Positions 49,911 through 61,490 of a stretch of DNA of 64,000 nucleotides are shown here, piece by piece. The notes under the pieces were generated by a model. That model ran no database searches. It was not told the DNA's origin and worked only from the letters and a program-made list of their open reading frames with translations. The stretch comes from Neonectria sp. B-13 (lineage: Eukaryota > Ascomycota > Sordariomycetes > Hypocreales > Nectriaceae). The stretch spans positions 1,103,595 through 1,167,594 of the forward strand of contig NOKP01000008.1 in the NCBI GenBank assembly GCA_002682825.1. The letters are read 5' to 3'. The translations under genes and the position numbers were made by a program. Position 1 is the first letter of the stretch. Each line of letters opens with the position of its first letter.

Positions 49911-51169
49911 ATGGCTACGACCGACACCCTCCCTCAGACCCACGGTAATTCTACCCTTTTCCCTCCCATCTCGTCCACCTTAGTTCGTCATCCTCGCCCA
50001 ACTTCCCACACACGCCCAGCCTCCAAGTCATGTCGCAATCGCCTGATTCTGACCGACCACCAGACCGTCAAGGCCAGCGTCGACGGCCCTTCTCAACATG
50101 GGTCAAGAAGCTGACCAACTTCAAATCCTCCTCCGATGGCGACCGTCCGAAGCGCAAGATCAAGCGCGGCCCTAAGAAGAACAACCCATACCCCGAGTCT
50201 GGACAGGTTAGGAATGGTGTCACAAACGACACCAGCGCCTGCACCTTCTCTACCGCACCTTCGGGTAGTAATACAAGCGTAGCCCGGTCCTCTCACATGT
50301 CCAGGGATGATCAGGCAACTCCCATAGCTGGAAGGAGAAGCCTGGTGGGGACAGTCTCGACAGACCGTGAAGGGTCGCGCTCCATCAACACGCCCAGCCA
50401 CGGAGCCAGCTCCCTAGCGGGAACGAGTCGCACAGTTGGAGGGGGCGTCGATTCAAGAAGGGGGGAAGACAGCACCTTCTCGAGTCCAGCGCCATCAGTC
50501 AGGTCCTTGACTACCACACTGACGACGATTCAATCCATGGCACCCAACGGCACCGGGCAGGGACAAGGCAGCACCTCGAACCATAACCAGAACAACACTC
50601 AATCCATACAGTTCAGCCAACCATTCCCAACAGCATCCCCAGCCTCTGCCATCCCTGCGCACCTCGCACCGACCGGCAACCCAACGACGTACAATGCTGC
50701 CACTGCCAACAATCTCCTAACAGACAATGCGTCTATCCTCACCTTGGCGTCTTCCAGCAAGCGCCGTCGTCGACGGTCTCTCGACACAGATGCTTCCGTG
50801 AGAGCCTTGGCTCCTTCGTCGCTCTGGGGTGGCAGTCGAGAGAGCTTGCCCTTGAGCGTTCTCAGTGCCAATATCGACATGTCGGGCATGCCGCCAACAC
50901 CTGGCCTTTATGGCGGCTCACGCATCGGTGCCGAACGTACCAGCATATACTCGGCGACCGGTGTTGCACCGGCGATTCCTGGTGACCGCAGCAGCTTCTA
51001 CGCTAAGCAGGCTGATGGCGCCAGTGTCAGAAGTGGTCGACTGGGGCATGGCAGGGCTGACAGCGTGAACGGAAGCATTGGTGGGCTGAGCAGCCCGTTG
51101 GTCAGCCCACGGGAGGTGCCGGGCGAGAACGTGGGAAAGCAGAAAGAAAAGGAGAAAGACGAGAACTAA
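49911..51169 (+). CDS. Low-complexity Ser/Thr-rich conserved fungal protein
   Basis: Two start models: an intronless frame from ATG at 50030 (379 aa), or a first exon 49911..49944 (MATTDTLPQTH) joined to 50028 through an 83-nt intron (GTAATT donor, CTCCAAG acceptor), which enters the same frame. The protein has a basic N-terminus (STWVKKLTNF, KRKIKRGPKKNN), a long Ser/Thr/Gly/Asn-rich middle and a better-ordered segment with DNASILTLASSSKRRRRRS, DTDASVRALAPSSLWGG and RESLPLSVLSANIDMSGMPP. That last block looks conserved; I recall similar fungal proteins being auto-labelled polycystin-like cation channels, but there is no membrane segment here to support a channel. Function unknown; probably largely disordered. 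Confidence 0.75.
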
Positions 51170-51838
51170 GACTTGGCATCAAATCGGAACTACTGTTTGT
51201 ATAGGTGTTAATGAATTATGGATGTACTTATCTGGGATCGACAGGGAAATTTGGTTGGGGGTTGGCGGCACTGTCGGTTATTTGGGTCGATAGAATTTGG
51301 TTGAGCACTGGTAGTCACAGAGGGACGCTGCATTCCCCGTAATAACAATACATGATACCCTTGAGGCGTTAAATAAAAGGATGTTCATAAAGCTGCCTCG
51401 TGCTTCGGCAGCATCAACATGAATTCAGAACTGCTATCCCACTACAGCGGCGTGAGATGCTGTTTTGCCGCCCCCACCTCCTTCAAATGCTCCCCCTTCT
51501 GAGTGTTACTAGGGACATGAACAAAATGCATGCCTAAAGCTAAATACATAGACTACCTAAAACTACAGATCTTAGTAACTCTACCTCACACCTTGGGCCA
51601 TGTATTTTGCGTGCCATTAGCAAGTTCGTGCCCCAAGTAAGGCTCCTCCTTTTATTGGCCCCAGGGGATCTTCAATTGCTGTGCCCGCCCACTGTCAGCC
51701 ACTGTGGCGCTAGCAAGCTCCGCCTAGTAGAGCTACCCCAAGCTTCCAACGCGTACTACAGTGTCCCACCATCGTCATCGCGCGGCCTCAGTGCATTTCC
51801 CCCAACCACCAACCATCACGACTCCCAAATGCGTCAAG
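51170..51838. other. Intergenic region
   Basis: 3' flank of the low-complexity gene and promoter of VPS11; nothing else seen. An out-of-frame ATG at 51829 overlaps the VPS11 start. Confidence 0.45.
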
Positions 51839-54800
51839 ATGGCCCTCTCGGTACGTGAGCCCTCTCCCCTGCGCGCAAACACTCCTATTCGGCCAGGCGC
51901 TCTCACTCCGATACGCTTGCTGACCCGTCATCACAGTGGAAGTCGTTTGACTTCTTCGACGTCGCTCAGATCGCCCTACCGACCGAGGAAACACAACAGC
52001 TCTTCGAGGGCAACGAGATCTCCAGCATATGCACAGGCTCCGACAGCCTCTTTCTCGGATCGTACGATGGATGGGTTAGCATCATTGGGAAGGCCTGGAA
52101 CGTCATCCGACGCTTCCAGGCGCATGATACGGGTGCCATCACCCACATGCGCCAGGTCGAGGGAACGAGTGTGCTGGTCACAGTTTCAGTGAGTCCTTGG
52201 TCTTGTTCCGCGCTCCAGAGTGTGGATTCTATGCAGCCGGTGTCTGATATCGAACGCAGGAGGACATGAGCAGTGAGCCTGTCATGAAGGTCTGGGCTCT
52301 CGACAAGTTGGTCAAGAAGACCAACATGCCAACATGCTTGAGCACGCTGAGCATCAACAACGGCAGGAAGCAATTCCCCGTAAGTGGTCATCGCCACAGT
52401 CGAAACAAGTAACTAGTCGGACTAACTCGAGTGAAGATATCTGCCTTCACAGCCGTCGACGACCTCACCCAGATTGCAGTCGGGTTCGCCAACGGCGCTG
52501 TCACGGTGATCCGAGGCGACGTCATCCATGACCTCGGCACAAAGCAGCGAATCGTGTTCGAATCCGAAGAGCCAGTGACCGGTGTGCAGCTTGCCACAGA
52601 TCCCCAGTTAACAACGCTCTTTGTTTCCACCACGTCGAGAATATTGAAGCTGGGCTTGTCGAAGAAGGGCCATGGGTTACCACCCAAGATCGTGGAGGAT
52701 TCAGGATGTGGCCTGGGCTGCATGACTCTCGATCCGAGGACAGGCGACGTTGTGGTTGCACGAGACGACGCCATATACACCTACACGCTGGATGGGCGTG
52801 GTCCTCCCCGGGCCTACGAGTCACCCAAGAGCCTGATCACGATCTACCAGGACCTGGTGGCACTTGCATGTCCCCCTTCGACCTCGAGCACCAAGGATTC
52901 CGAGGCCCTAAGGCGCCGGTTTGGCGGCAGTACCACCAATCCGCTCTTCAATGCCTCAACATTCGTGCTTCTCGACACAGATCTCCGGGTCATCAGTCAT
53001 ACCGAGACACTAATGTCCCCAGTACGATTCTTCGCCGAGATATGGGAGGACTTTTATACCATTACCCAGGATGGAAAGGTGGGTGCTTGTATTTCCAGCC
53101 CGGGTTTAAATGCTAACTTCGCTAGGTGCGTCGATACCATGAGAAAACTCTCCAGCAGCGCCTGGAGATGATGTATCAACGAAACATGTTCCCCCTGGCC
53201 ATCGAGCTCGCGCAGAAATCGGGGTTGGATGGCGAGCAGCAAAGCCTGATTTACCGTCGCTTCGGTGATCACCTGTACCAAAAGGCAGATTACGACGCGG
53301 CGATGGTACAGTACATTCGAGCGATCGATACAACTGAGCCGTCACAGGTTATTCGCAAGGTGAGCAGAATCATTTCACAAAGTGAAACCGTCTAACATTT
53401 GTAGTTCCTTGACACGCAACGCATCCACAACTTGATCCAGTACCTGGAGCAACTGCACGAGCATAGGAAGGCGACTTCCGATCATACCACGCTGCTCCTC
53501 AACTGCTACGCAAAGCTCAAGGATATCAACAAACTTGAAAAGTTCATCAAATCTCCAGGCGACCTCAAGTTTGACCTCGACACGGCCATCACCATGTGTC
53601 GTCAGGGAGGATACTATGAGCAGGCAGCGTATCTTGCCAAGAAGCACGGCGAGATCGACCTCGTCGTCGACATCCTGATTGAAGACTCGAAGAACTACGC
53701 AGAGGCCCTTGACTTTATCTGGAGGCAAACCCCGGAAACGGTTTGTTTCCCTACCTAGCTTGAACGAAGCAGTAGCTGACATGTTCCAGGCGTATCCGTG
53801 CATGCAGAAATACGCCAGAGTGCTTATTGAGAATTGCCCCCAAGATGCAACGAGATTGTTCGTGGACTACTACACCGGAAAATACCGGCCCAGGCAGACA
53901 GTTGAGATAGCTGAAGACGTCGAAATACCTTTGGGCGGCGGGTTTGCGGCTGGTGCGGCGAGCGCAGTCCAAAACCTCTCTAACCTCCTACCCTTGCCGT
54001 ACATGAACACTTCAGCCATTGCATCTCCAGGAACAGGAGGGAACCAGAAGCCCACGGTCAGCGACGCGATGCTAGTCGTGGACGCGGATGATAGACCGGC
54101 CCCGGAATACGACCCTCCAACTCCCCGAACGGCGTTTTCATCATTCATCGACCACCCTGACGAATTCATTGTCTTTCTTGAAGCATGCCTCGAAGAGAAG
54201 GACATCAAGGCGAGTGACCGAACGGATCTCTACACGACGCTGTTTGAGATGTACCTATACAAGGCGGGCGAGAAGAAGGGACAACATCACAAGGAAGAGT
54301 GGGAGGCCAAGGCGAAGAAACTCATCGAGGGGGAGCACATTCCCATGGAAAGCTCGAACGTGCTTCTCCTCTCGCACCTCTCCGACTTCCAGGACGGCAC
54401 AGTACTGGTCAAGGAGCAGGCGGGTCTACTCTCAGACATATTTAGATCCTACACATCAGCCAAGGACACTCGAGGTGCGATGAAGGCGTTGAGGAAGTAC
54501 GGGCCCGAAGAGCCACAACTCTACGTGGCGGCGCTGGCGTATCTGACGTCGGATCCTAGCGTGCTAGAAGAGGCGGGATCCGACGAGCTGGCCAACGTGC
54601 TGGCTAAGATTGACAAGGATGGACTCATGGCCCCGTTGCAGGTGATCCAGACGCTCGTTGGGCAATCCGCAGGAGGGGGCGTGGCGACCATGGGGATGAT
54701 CAAGCCATATCTCCACGAAATGATTACGCGGGAGCGCAAGGAAATCGCGTCCAACCGCCATCGGATCACCACGCTACGAACCGACACGGAGAAGCGACGC

Positions 54801-55136
54801 GGGGAGCTGGCAGACCTTGGGACCAAGCCCGTTGTGTTCCAGGCAACCTGGTGCTCGGACTGCAGCCAGAGGCTGGACCTGCCGGCGGTGCACTTCCTGT
54901 GCAAGCACAGCTTCCATCAGCGATGCGTGCGCAACGGGGACAAGGAGGGCGAGGCCGAGTGCCCCAAGTGCGCGGGGGAGAACGACGTGATCCGCAAGAT
55001 GCGGGAGGGCCAGCGGGAGCGAGCCGGGAAGCACGATCTGTTCAAGGCGGACTTGGACAACAGCGAGGATCGGTTCGGGACGGTGGCGGACTGGTTCTCA
55101 CGGGGTGTGATGGATGCTGGGCGCAGTGTGGAGTAG
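51839..55136 (+). CDS. VPS11: Vacuolar protein sorting-associated protein 11 (HOPS/CORVET subunit)
   Basis: Join 51839..51850, 51937..52188, 52260..52379, 52437..53078, 53126..53359, 53405..53740, 53790..55136 (980 aa). The first coding exon holds only MALS; splicing gives MALSWKSFDFFDV, the family's usual start. An N-terminal beta-propeller (about residues 1-340: SSICTGSDSLFLGSYDGWV, SAFTAVDDL, GAVTVIRGDVIHDL) is followed by the alpha-solenoid with VRRYHEKTLQQRLEMMYQRN, the clathrin-repeat region (FKSPGDLKFDLDTAITMCRQ-like) and a C-terminal RING-H2 finger from about residue 887 (CSDCSQRLDLPAVHFLCKHS, FHQRC, CPKC). VPS11 is a core subunit of both CORVET and HOPS tethering complexes, acting at endosomes and the vacuole. 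All junctions preserve frame. Confidence 0.95.
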
Positions 55137-55441
55137 CCATGTTTGGGTGAGTTGGAGGTGTTGAGTTGAAGGCTTGAAGCGCAGCGGATGGCGAGCCAGG
55201 TAGAGGAGTTGTAGGTTGCATTGTTGACTTGTGCGTTGTAATGTTCTCTTGGGTTCCAGGTTATAGGTGTTGGGATCGTGTCAATGCGAGAGCGATCATT
55301 ATCACATCACCAAGTCGTTGTCGTAGTCTTGGGCTTCAGTGATGCTTTTACCGCACCAGCCCCACGTTCGTTGTTCAGTCTCACTCACAAGGGCACCAAA
55401 CTCCACCTCATTCTTTAGCACATAGATAAAGACCAACCACC
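55137..55441. other. Short intergenic region
   Basis: 3' end of VPS11 and promoter of the adenylyltransferase-like gene; nothing else seen. Confidence 0.4.
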
Positions 55442-56284
55442 ATGGTCACATCGCCACCCGCAATGCGCCGCCCAGATCCCAAATCCCTCGTCCCCTTCTT
55501 CTCCCGCGCCCTCACATCCTTCCAATCCTCGACCGATGGCTTCCGCGTCCTCTGCACCTTGCCCCACGCCGATGGGGAAGGCCCCGCGCCGCGCCGTCCC
55601 GCCAGCCCCGTGAGCAACCTCGTCGTGCTGGACTCCAGCTTCAACCCGCCGACGAGGGCGCACGCGAGCATGGCACGCGCAGCGCTGGAGGCCGAGGCCA
55701 GGGAGGGCACGCGGCGCTTGGTGCTGCTGCTGAGCGTGAACAACGCCGACAAGGCGCCCAAGCCGGCGAGCTTCCCCGTGCGGCTGGGGATGATGGACGC
55801 GATGGGCCGGCAGTTGCTGGAGGCCATGAGCGAGGACATCGTGGAGATCGACGTGGCGGTCACGACGATGCCCTTCTTCCACGACAAGGCGCGCGCCATA
55901 GCGCAGGCGGGCTTCTACGGCGCGGCGCCGACGCAGACGACGTTCCTCGCGGGCTTCGACACGCTGGTGCGCATCCTGGACGGCAAGTACTACGGCGGGG
56001 CCGGCGGGATGCAGCGCGCGCTGGGGCCGTTCTTCGCGGGCGGCGCGCGGCTGCGGGTGACTACGCGGGGGGGCCACGGGACGGATGCGCAGCGGGCGTG
56101 GGTGGCGGAGGAGGCCGGGGCGTGGGCGGCGCAGGTGGACGTTGTGGAGGCGGGTGCGCAGGAGGACGGGGTGAGCAGTTCGCGGGTGAGGGAGCTGGTG
56201 AGGGAGGGCGGCGATGGTGTTGGGGAGTTTGTGGGAGGGGAGGTGGAGGCGTGGATTGAGAGGGAGGGGTTGTACCGTGAATAG
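55442..56284 (+). CDS. Nicotinamide-nucleotide adenylyltransferase-like protein (Pof1 type)
   Basis: Intronless, 280 aa, very GC-rich. The Rossmann-type nucleotidylyltransferase fold is shown by LVVLDSSFNPPTRAHASMAR (residues about 60-79; RAH replaces the last part of the usual HxGH), a KAPKPASFPVRLGMMDAM segment, FLAGFDTLVRILDGKYY and the C-terminal VSSSRVREL, equivalent to the ISSTxxR motif. This arrangement resembles yeast Pof1 and related NMN adenylyltransferases, which join NMN and ATP to NAD. The altered first His of the HxGH site raises the question of full catalytic activity. No targeting signal is visible. Confidence 0.82.
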   Translation: MVTSPPAMRRPDPKSLVPFFSRALTSFQSSTDGFRVLCTLPHADGEGPAPRRPASPVSNLVVLDSSFNPPTRAHASMARAALEAEAREGTRRLVLLLSVNNADKAPKPASFPVRLGMMDAMGRQLLEAMSEDIVEIDVAVTTMPFFHDKARAIAQAGFYGAAPTQTTFLAGFDTLVRILDGKYYGGAGGMQRALGPFFAGGARLRVTTRGGHGTDAQRAWVAEEAGAWAAQVDVVEAGAQEDGVSSSRVRELVREGGDGVGEFVGGEVEAWIEREGLYRE

Positions 56285-58374
56285 AGGCGTGAACTGTTGA
56301 TAAGATGTTGGATTGAGTGGGATTTGAGGTGTAGATATGGATAGGCTGTGGTGGAATCTGTCTTGAGGTTTTGTCTAAGTGAAGCTTTGTTTCTTACAGT
56401 CGTGATGCTACCGCTGTGTTCACACAGTAGAAGATACACCTCGGCGCCAACAACAAACTCAAACGCGTTGAAGATACGAGTTGATGAGCTCAGCTGTAGT
56501 TAACACCCAACGGTACTTTCCGAGTGAATGCAAAGCTGGGTACGTTCTCTAGTTGACGTTTCGACGTTGTCTACAGGGTAGCCTCGGGGCCATGTTTTGG
56601 AGAAGCTACTGGCGAGGGCCGAGCCAAGGCATCTCATGGACGGGATGGTGATCTAGATGTTCCGCCCTGAACGACGTCGTGTGCGTAACTGAATCGTTCC
56701 CACAACGAAACAAGACACATATGATGGAATACAGGACGACGGGACACTGAGAGATTCAGGCTAATCCGGTCGATAACCTTCTACTACGGCCAAGCGAGTA
56801 CTCTAGGATGTCGTCGAGGTAGGTTCCTTTGCTCACGGCAAGCATTGCATCGCTGTGTGCACAAAACAGTGAACATGACGAGCACCCAGTAAAGCATCCT
56901 ATCATCTAGTTCCATAACTTGTACCGTCCCATCCCACGTAACAGACTCTGCTCACCGAGAGCCGCCACCACGGCACGCAAAGGAAAGCAGCCTTGAAGCC
57001 GAAGAGACCAAAGCCCCCACCTGCCGGAGCCGTATCCAAGCCATTCGTCCAACCTCCGCCAGAACGGATCCCGCTGCGGCCTCACCGTCGGTGCAATCTC
57101 GACAAAGCAGTCCAGAAAAAACCAAGGCGAGAAAAAAACCCACACTTTGGGCCTTGTGGACGAGGCATCGCCGCAAGATTCTCCGCGTCGCTGCCGGCGA
57201 CTGGGTGAGGCTTTGCGCAGTGACAGGCCAGCCTGTCAAGGGTGGGGGCATCGCTGCCCTAGCGTGTGCACCTTGTGGGCTGGCGGCCGTGCCTTCCCTG
57301 CGGCGGCAGAGAAAAAAAAAAAAGTTCTGCCGCTGGAAAACTTTTAGGCGGTGAGGAGGAGTGATTGCGGCCCCACACTTCCAGTATAAATTACCACCGA
57401 GTCCTCCTCGTTTTGGTTTTTTTTTCTTTTCTCTTCATGTCGACAATACTTCAGTAAGCCTACCCCTACCTGAGCACCTCCTCTCTCCAGAGCAGCGCTT
57501 GCAACTCATGATCTTGAGCCTTGCCTGCCTGCGCTGGACCGAGTCCCTTTTGCTCTACCGCTTGCTTCACACAGCATTTGCTAACCCACATCCGCAGGAG
57601 AATCATTTCTATAGTATTCGACCTCCTCTTGGTTCCCTAAAAGAGCCACAGATCCTACCCTGGTTGATGAATGCATATCCTCGACACCCTAGAGTGAATA
57701 CCATGGTCCTCTCGCTCTGTCCGCAAGGATGGCGGCACTGCTTTATTGCGGTTGCTGTATAGAGAGTGTTTTTCTCTTGATGATCTCGACCCCGTTTGCG
57801 GTCTGCCTTCGGGCGCGCGCTCGGGGTGGGTGTTGATGGACGTCTGACAGGCGTATTTTCCAATTTTCTTTTTCATTGCTGCCTGGGGCTTGCCCTGGAC
57901 GTGAGGAAGAAGTGTTTGCGGGTGAATAATCTGGTTGTGCTGCACTGTTGACGTTGGTGATGGTTCCCGAGTGTCCACGCGATTTGGAACAAGAGACGCG
58001 ACGAGTTTTTCTTTATTTCAACAGAACGACCGGTTCATTAACGCAGCTTCAAGGCACAGAGCTCGATCACGAAGAGCCCGCCGATTACCAACATATTGGG
58101 ATGTCTTCACTGAAGTTTGAAGCATAGCTAGTTACGAGAGGTTCCATCCATTGCGCCCCGGTTATGCACCCTGATCCTGCCACCAACAAATCCATCAACC
58201 TCAAGTCCCTTTCAGCTTACTCTCACCCCACCTGTGTATGGAAGAATGGTACATCCTCATCACAGCACACCGTCATAACATCATGAATACTTCGCATCAA
58301 ATCGTGTGGGGAGAAGGAACATGTCGCCCACCCGCGATCTTCCTAGCACCAACGTCCGTCGGCTTGTCTCCAGC
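56285..58374. other. Gene-poor region between convergent genes
   Basis: 2.1 kb without supported genes. It includes a poly-A run (12 A) near 57310 and T-rich segments near 57415-57435. ORFs at 57361-57762 and elsewhere lack protein-like composition. I looked for snRNA-like and tRNA-like sequences and recognised none. Confidence 0.45.
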
Positions 58375-59960
58375 TCAGTGTGTCTCGGGCTTGCGGCCGT
58401 AGACGTAGCGCACCGACATGTAGGAGTGCACCTTGCGGTTTCGCAGGGCCTTGCGCATGCCCATGAGGAAGAGCTGGTAGTCGTCCTTGGGCCAGTTGAG
58501 CACGTTGTGCCAGATGAGGAGCGTGTAGCCTGTGGGGATGGTTAGCGGAGTGGATGGGACAAGGAGCGAGGGAGGATTGATTCACCCTCGATGTCGTTCT
58601 CCAGGGTCAACTTGACAAAGGAGCCAACCTCGGCGAGCTTGGGATCCCTGGGCCATCCGCCGACGGGGAGCTTGTAGTCGACAGTCTTGATGTCGGTGAA
58701 GCCAGCCGCCTCGAGGGCCTTCTCCTGCAGCCCGTCCTGCTGGACAAAGAAGGTGCGGCCCATGACCTTGCCGCCGTCCTCGTACAGCTGGCCCCAGGTC
58801 TTGAGGACGGGCTCGAGGTCGGTGGTGCCATCGTCGCTGTAGAAGCGGACGTCGGCCTCGCACGACTGGACCCAGCCGCCAGGGGCGCAGCAGCGGTAGG
58901 CCTCGCTGAAGAGGCCGTTCCAGTCCTGGATGGCGCCGAACAGGTAACGCACGTGGATGAAGTCCCAGTAGTCCGTCTTCCACGTCCACGTCAGCGTGGC
59001 GTCGTCGACCTCGAACCGCACGTTGGGGGACACCCATTCGGGCTGGCAGGGCGAGAGGTCGGATCCGACGACTTCGGCGGTGGGGAACTGGTCGGCGAAG
59101 TCACTGGAGATGAAGGTGAGCGGGTGGTTCTAGTCAGTGAGCGAGGGTTTCGTACATTGCCCAGATACCTGCAGAGGTATGTTAGCTGTTGGTGTTGTTG
59201 CGAATGGAGGGAGGGCGGACATACCAGACCCGGTACCAACATCCAGGACTCTCTGTTGCGCAAATGGTCAGCAACTCAACGCACGGTAGGCCATATGCGC
59301 GCATTCATGGCGACGGACCTGGACATCGGGCTTAATGGGCGCGAGGAAGAGGTTGTTGTCGAGGAGGACGGTGAGGTAGTGGTGACTGGCGAGGGTCTGT
59401 CTGTCAGCGACGGACACAGCGGAATGGACATGGGCAGCAACGTACGTAATGTCAACCGACTGCATTTGTTGCTCGTCATTGGGAGTAAAGTACTCGGTCG
59501 GATGACGATCGCTATGGAACGTGCGGCCCTGGATGGTGCGGTACTCGAGGATGCTGGCTGTTACGGACGCGGTTGAGCTGACGCTGAGGCAAAGGAAGAG
59601 AGACGGTTAGTTGAAGGTTGACGGGAGAGTTCGGTTGACAGTGGAGGAGGAGCATACGCATCGGTGCCCAGAGACGAGTCCGCGTCGGCGTTGTCATCAT
59701 CGCCCTGAAGGTGAAGAGCATGGTCAGTTTGAGTGAATGTGAGTGATGTCTTCACACCGCATGCCGCGGGTTGAATGCCGACAAAAACGCACCTCGGGGT
59801 CATCGCCGGGAATAAGCTCGTTCTGAACCGGTGGAACGGGAGCTGGAGCGGGGGAGGGAGACTTTGTTGTCGCAGGAGGAGACGAAGTGGCAGCGGTGGT
59901 TGTAGCCGGAGGAGGAGGAGAGGGAGACGTGGTCGCTGTTGGCGGCTGTTGGTCGGCCAT
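58375..59960 (-). CDS. LaeA/UMTA-type SAM-dependent methyltransferase
   Basis: Eight exons on the minus strand: 59793..59960, 59658..59704, 59446..59583, 59319..59385, 59225..59252, 59156..59168, 58586..59103, 58375..58529 (377 aa). The first 55 residues are Pro/Ser/Thr-rich. The class I methyltransferase core follows: LEYRTIQGRTFHSDR, HHYLTVLLDNNLFLAP, the SAM-binding VLDVGTGSGIWAIDFADQFP (residues 142-161), EVVGSDLSPCQPEWV, then DFIHVRYLFGAIQDW and CCAPGGWVQSCEADV. Exon 6 is only 13 nt and supplies GIWAI; without it the SAM motif is broken, which supports it. The gene has the architecture of LaeA-like and velvet-associated methyltransferases, but many paralogues exist; target unknown. Terminal SVRYVYGRKPETH is typical of the group. 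Confidence 0.88.
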
Positions 59961-61471
59961 GGTGTAGTCTAGATATCCGTTTTGGTGGTGATGGGGAAGT
60001 GGGATGCCAAAGAGGAAGTGGATGGATTCGGAGTCTGGGGATGCAAGGAGAATACCGACACGAACCAACAGCCGGCAAAGGGAAATATACCTGGTCAGGA
60101 CCAGTTATAGCTCCACGTCTCCCTTGCTCTAACTATGCTCTTTGTTCTCCTTGCCTGCCAGGGTTGCATGCCGTTGCACTGTAGATGGCGACCTGCGTAG
60201 GCCAGACAAGCTGGTGGGGTCTGTCCAAACAACTCGCCCGTTGAATGGCGATACGCCGAAATCCATTGTTTCCATTGCCCGGGGTACTCGAAGGCACGCC
60301 CCCCGCTCTCAGCCAAACAAAGAACCGCAGACCGGGATGGTAGCTGCGGGACCAAACGGTCACTAGAAGTCGTGGGGAATCGTGTGTGGTTGGAGACGAC
60401 TGGGGCGCGGGACGGCGGCAGGGGAGGCGGCAGGAGTGAGTAGTATGGCTTGCAGTCGCTGACGATGGGTAAGACTTGATATAGTCCAGGTGTGTACGTA
60501 CAGCGAAGGTGGTATATCGGGATATCTGTGTTGTCGTGGTGCCAAACTCGGACATGTTTGTTCTGACAAAGCCGCAATGAGCATCTGCCACGCAAAATAC
60601 CCAAACCCAGCCAAAGGCATTCTCCGAGTCCCGAGTGCCACCTGGTTTTGGTGGCTTGCTCTGCGGGCCGGTCCGGCGGGATACTTCGGAATGCACTATG
60701 CAGAGACGTTACATACGATGCCTTGACCCCGCTCCAGCCATGTCTTGGCTCAAGCAAGACAGCATCACGACAAACAACAAGACTAATCGGATGGTCTACA
60801 GGGTACTTATGGCGCAGCGGGTGGAGATTGTAGGTACTACCCACCTGCCACCATCAACATACATCCACTTGCTGCAAAGCATTCCGTCAGATGGCCAGAA
60901 TGGGAATTTTGTCTTCTTGATGATGCGGAATCTCAGATACGTCCTTTGGTCGATCGTTGCGAAGTTGGTGTTAGTCTTGTCTTAGGGCTTAGGCCATCAG
61001 CGCGTTTCCTTCCGTGGTGGTCTTGTCTTCTTACTCTCTTGTGGCCTGCAGGACCCTTGGCACGTGGCCACGCAGGTGATCTATCAATGTCTCAACTCTC
61101 CGATCAGATCAAACCCTTTCTCGGTACCTCAGCCATTAACCGTCAACTTCACCCTGCAACACCCCCGAAAAGTCCGTGCCAACTACACAAGATCAACATG
61201 ATCGAGGTCCCATAATTTCCACTCGTTCTCTCAGCACTCCGCGCCCACCCCGAATTACCATCCGCATTCCAACTCCAGTCCCAAAGTATCACAAAGCCAT
61301 CACATAGAGTCGGGACCCGCCTTTCTGCGCAGGCTCCCTGTCTTTTCCAAGATTTTACTTAAAGTAATCTTATAAATAGTCTTAGAAGTAGTTATAGTAA
61401 AAATCTAGGCTAATTTAGATAATGATTAATAATGTTGTATAGAGTAATATTAGAAGGATTGTAATTATGCA
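59961..61471. other. Intergenic region
   Basis: No convincing gene. A 249-codon minus ORF at 60095-60844 lacks family features and is judged spurious. A sharply AT-rich patch occupies about 61350-61490, next to the 3' end of the following gene. Confidence 0.45.
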
Positions 61472-61490
61472 TTATGATCTAATAATGTAC
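61350..61490. other. AT-rich patch
   Basis: A run of mostly A/T sequence (TTAGATAATGATTAATAATG and similar) directly downstream of the F-box/ankyrin-like gene and overlapping its last codons. It may hold poly(A) signals or be a remnant of a mutated repeat. Confidence 0.4.

Noticed and set aside
55415..56077. 220-codon minus-strand ORF
   Set aside because: Arg/His/Ala-rich antisense shadow of the GC-rich adenylyltransferase-like gene.
57361..57762. 133-codon plus-strand ORF
   Set aside because: Begins at a non-ATG codon, poly-Phe stretch from a T-run; no homology recognised.
60095..60844. 249-codon minus-strand ORF
   Set aside because: No recognisable motif, irregular composition, and it overlaps the promoter region of the methyltransferase gene; judged a chance ORF.
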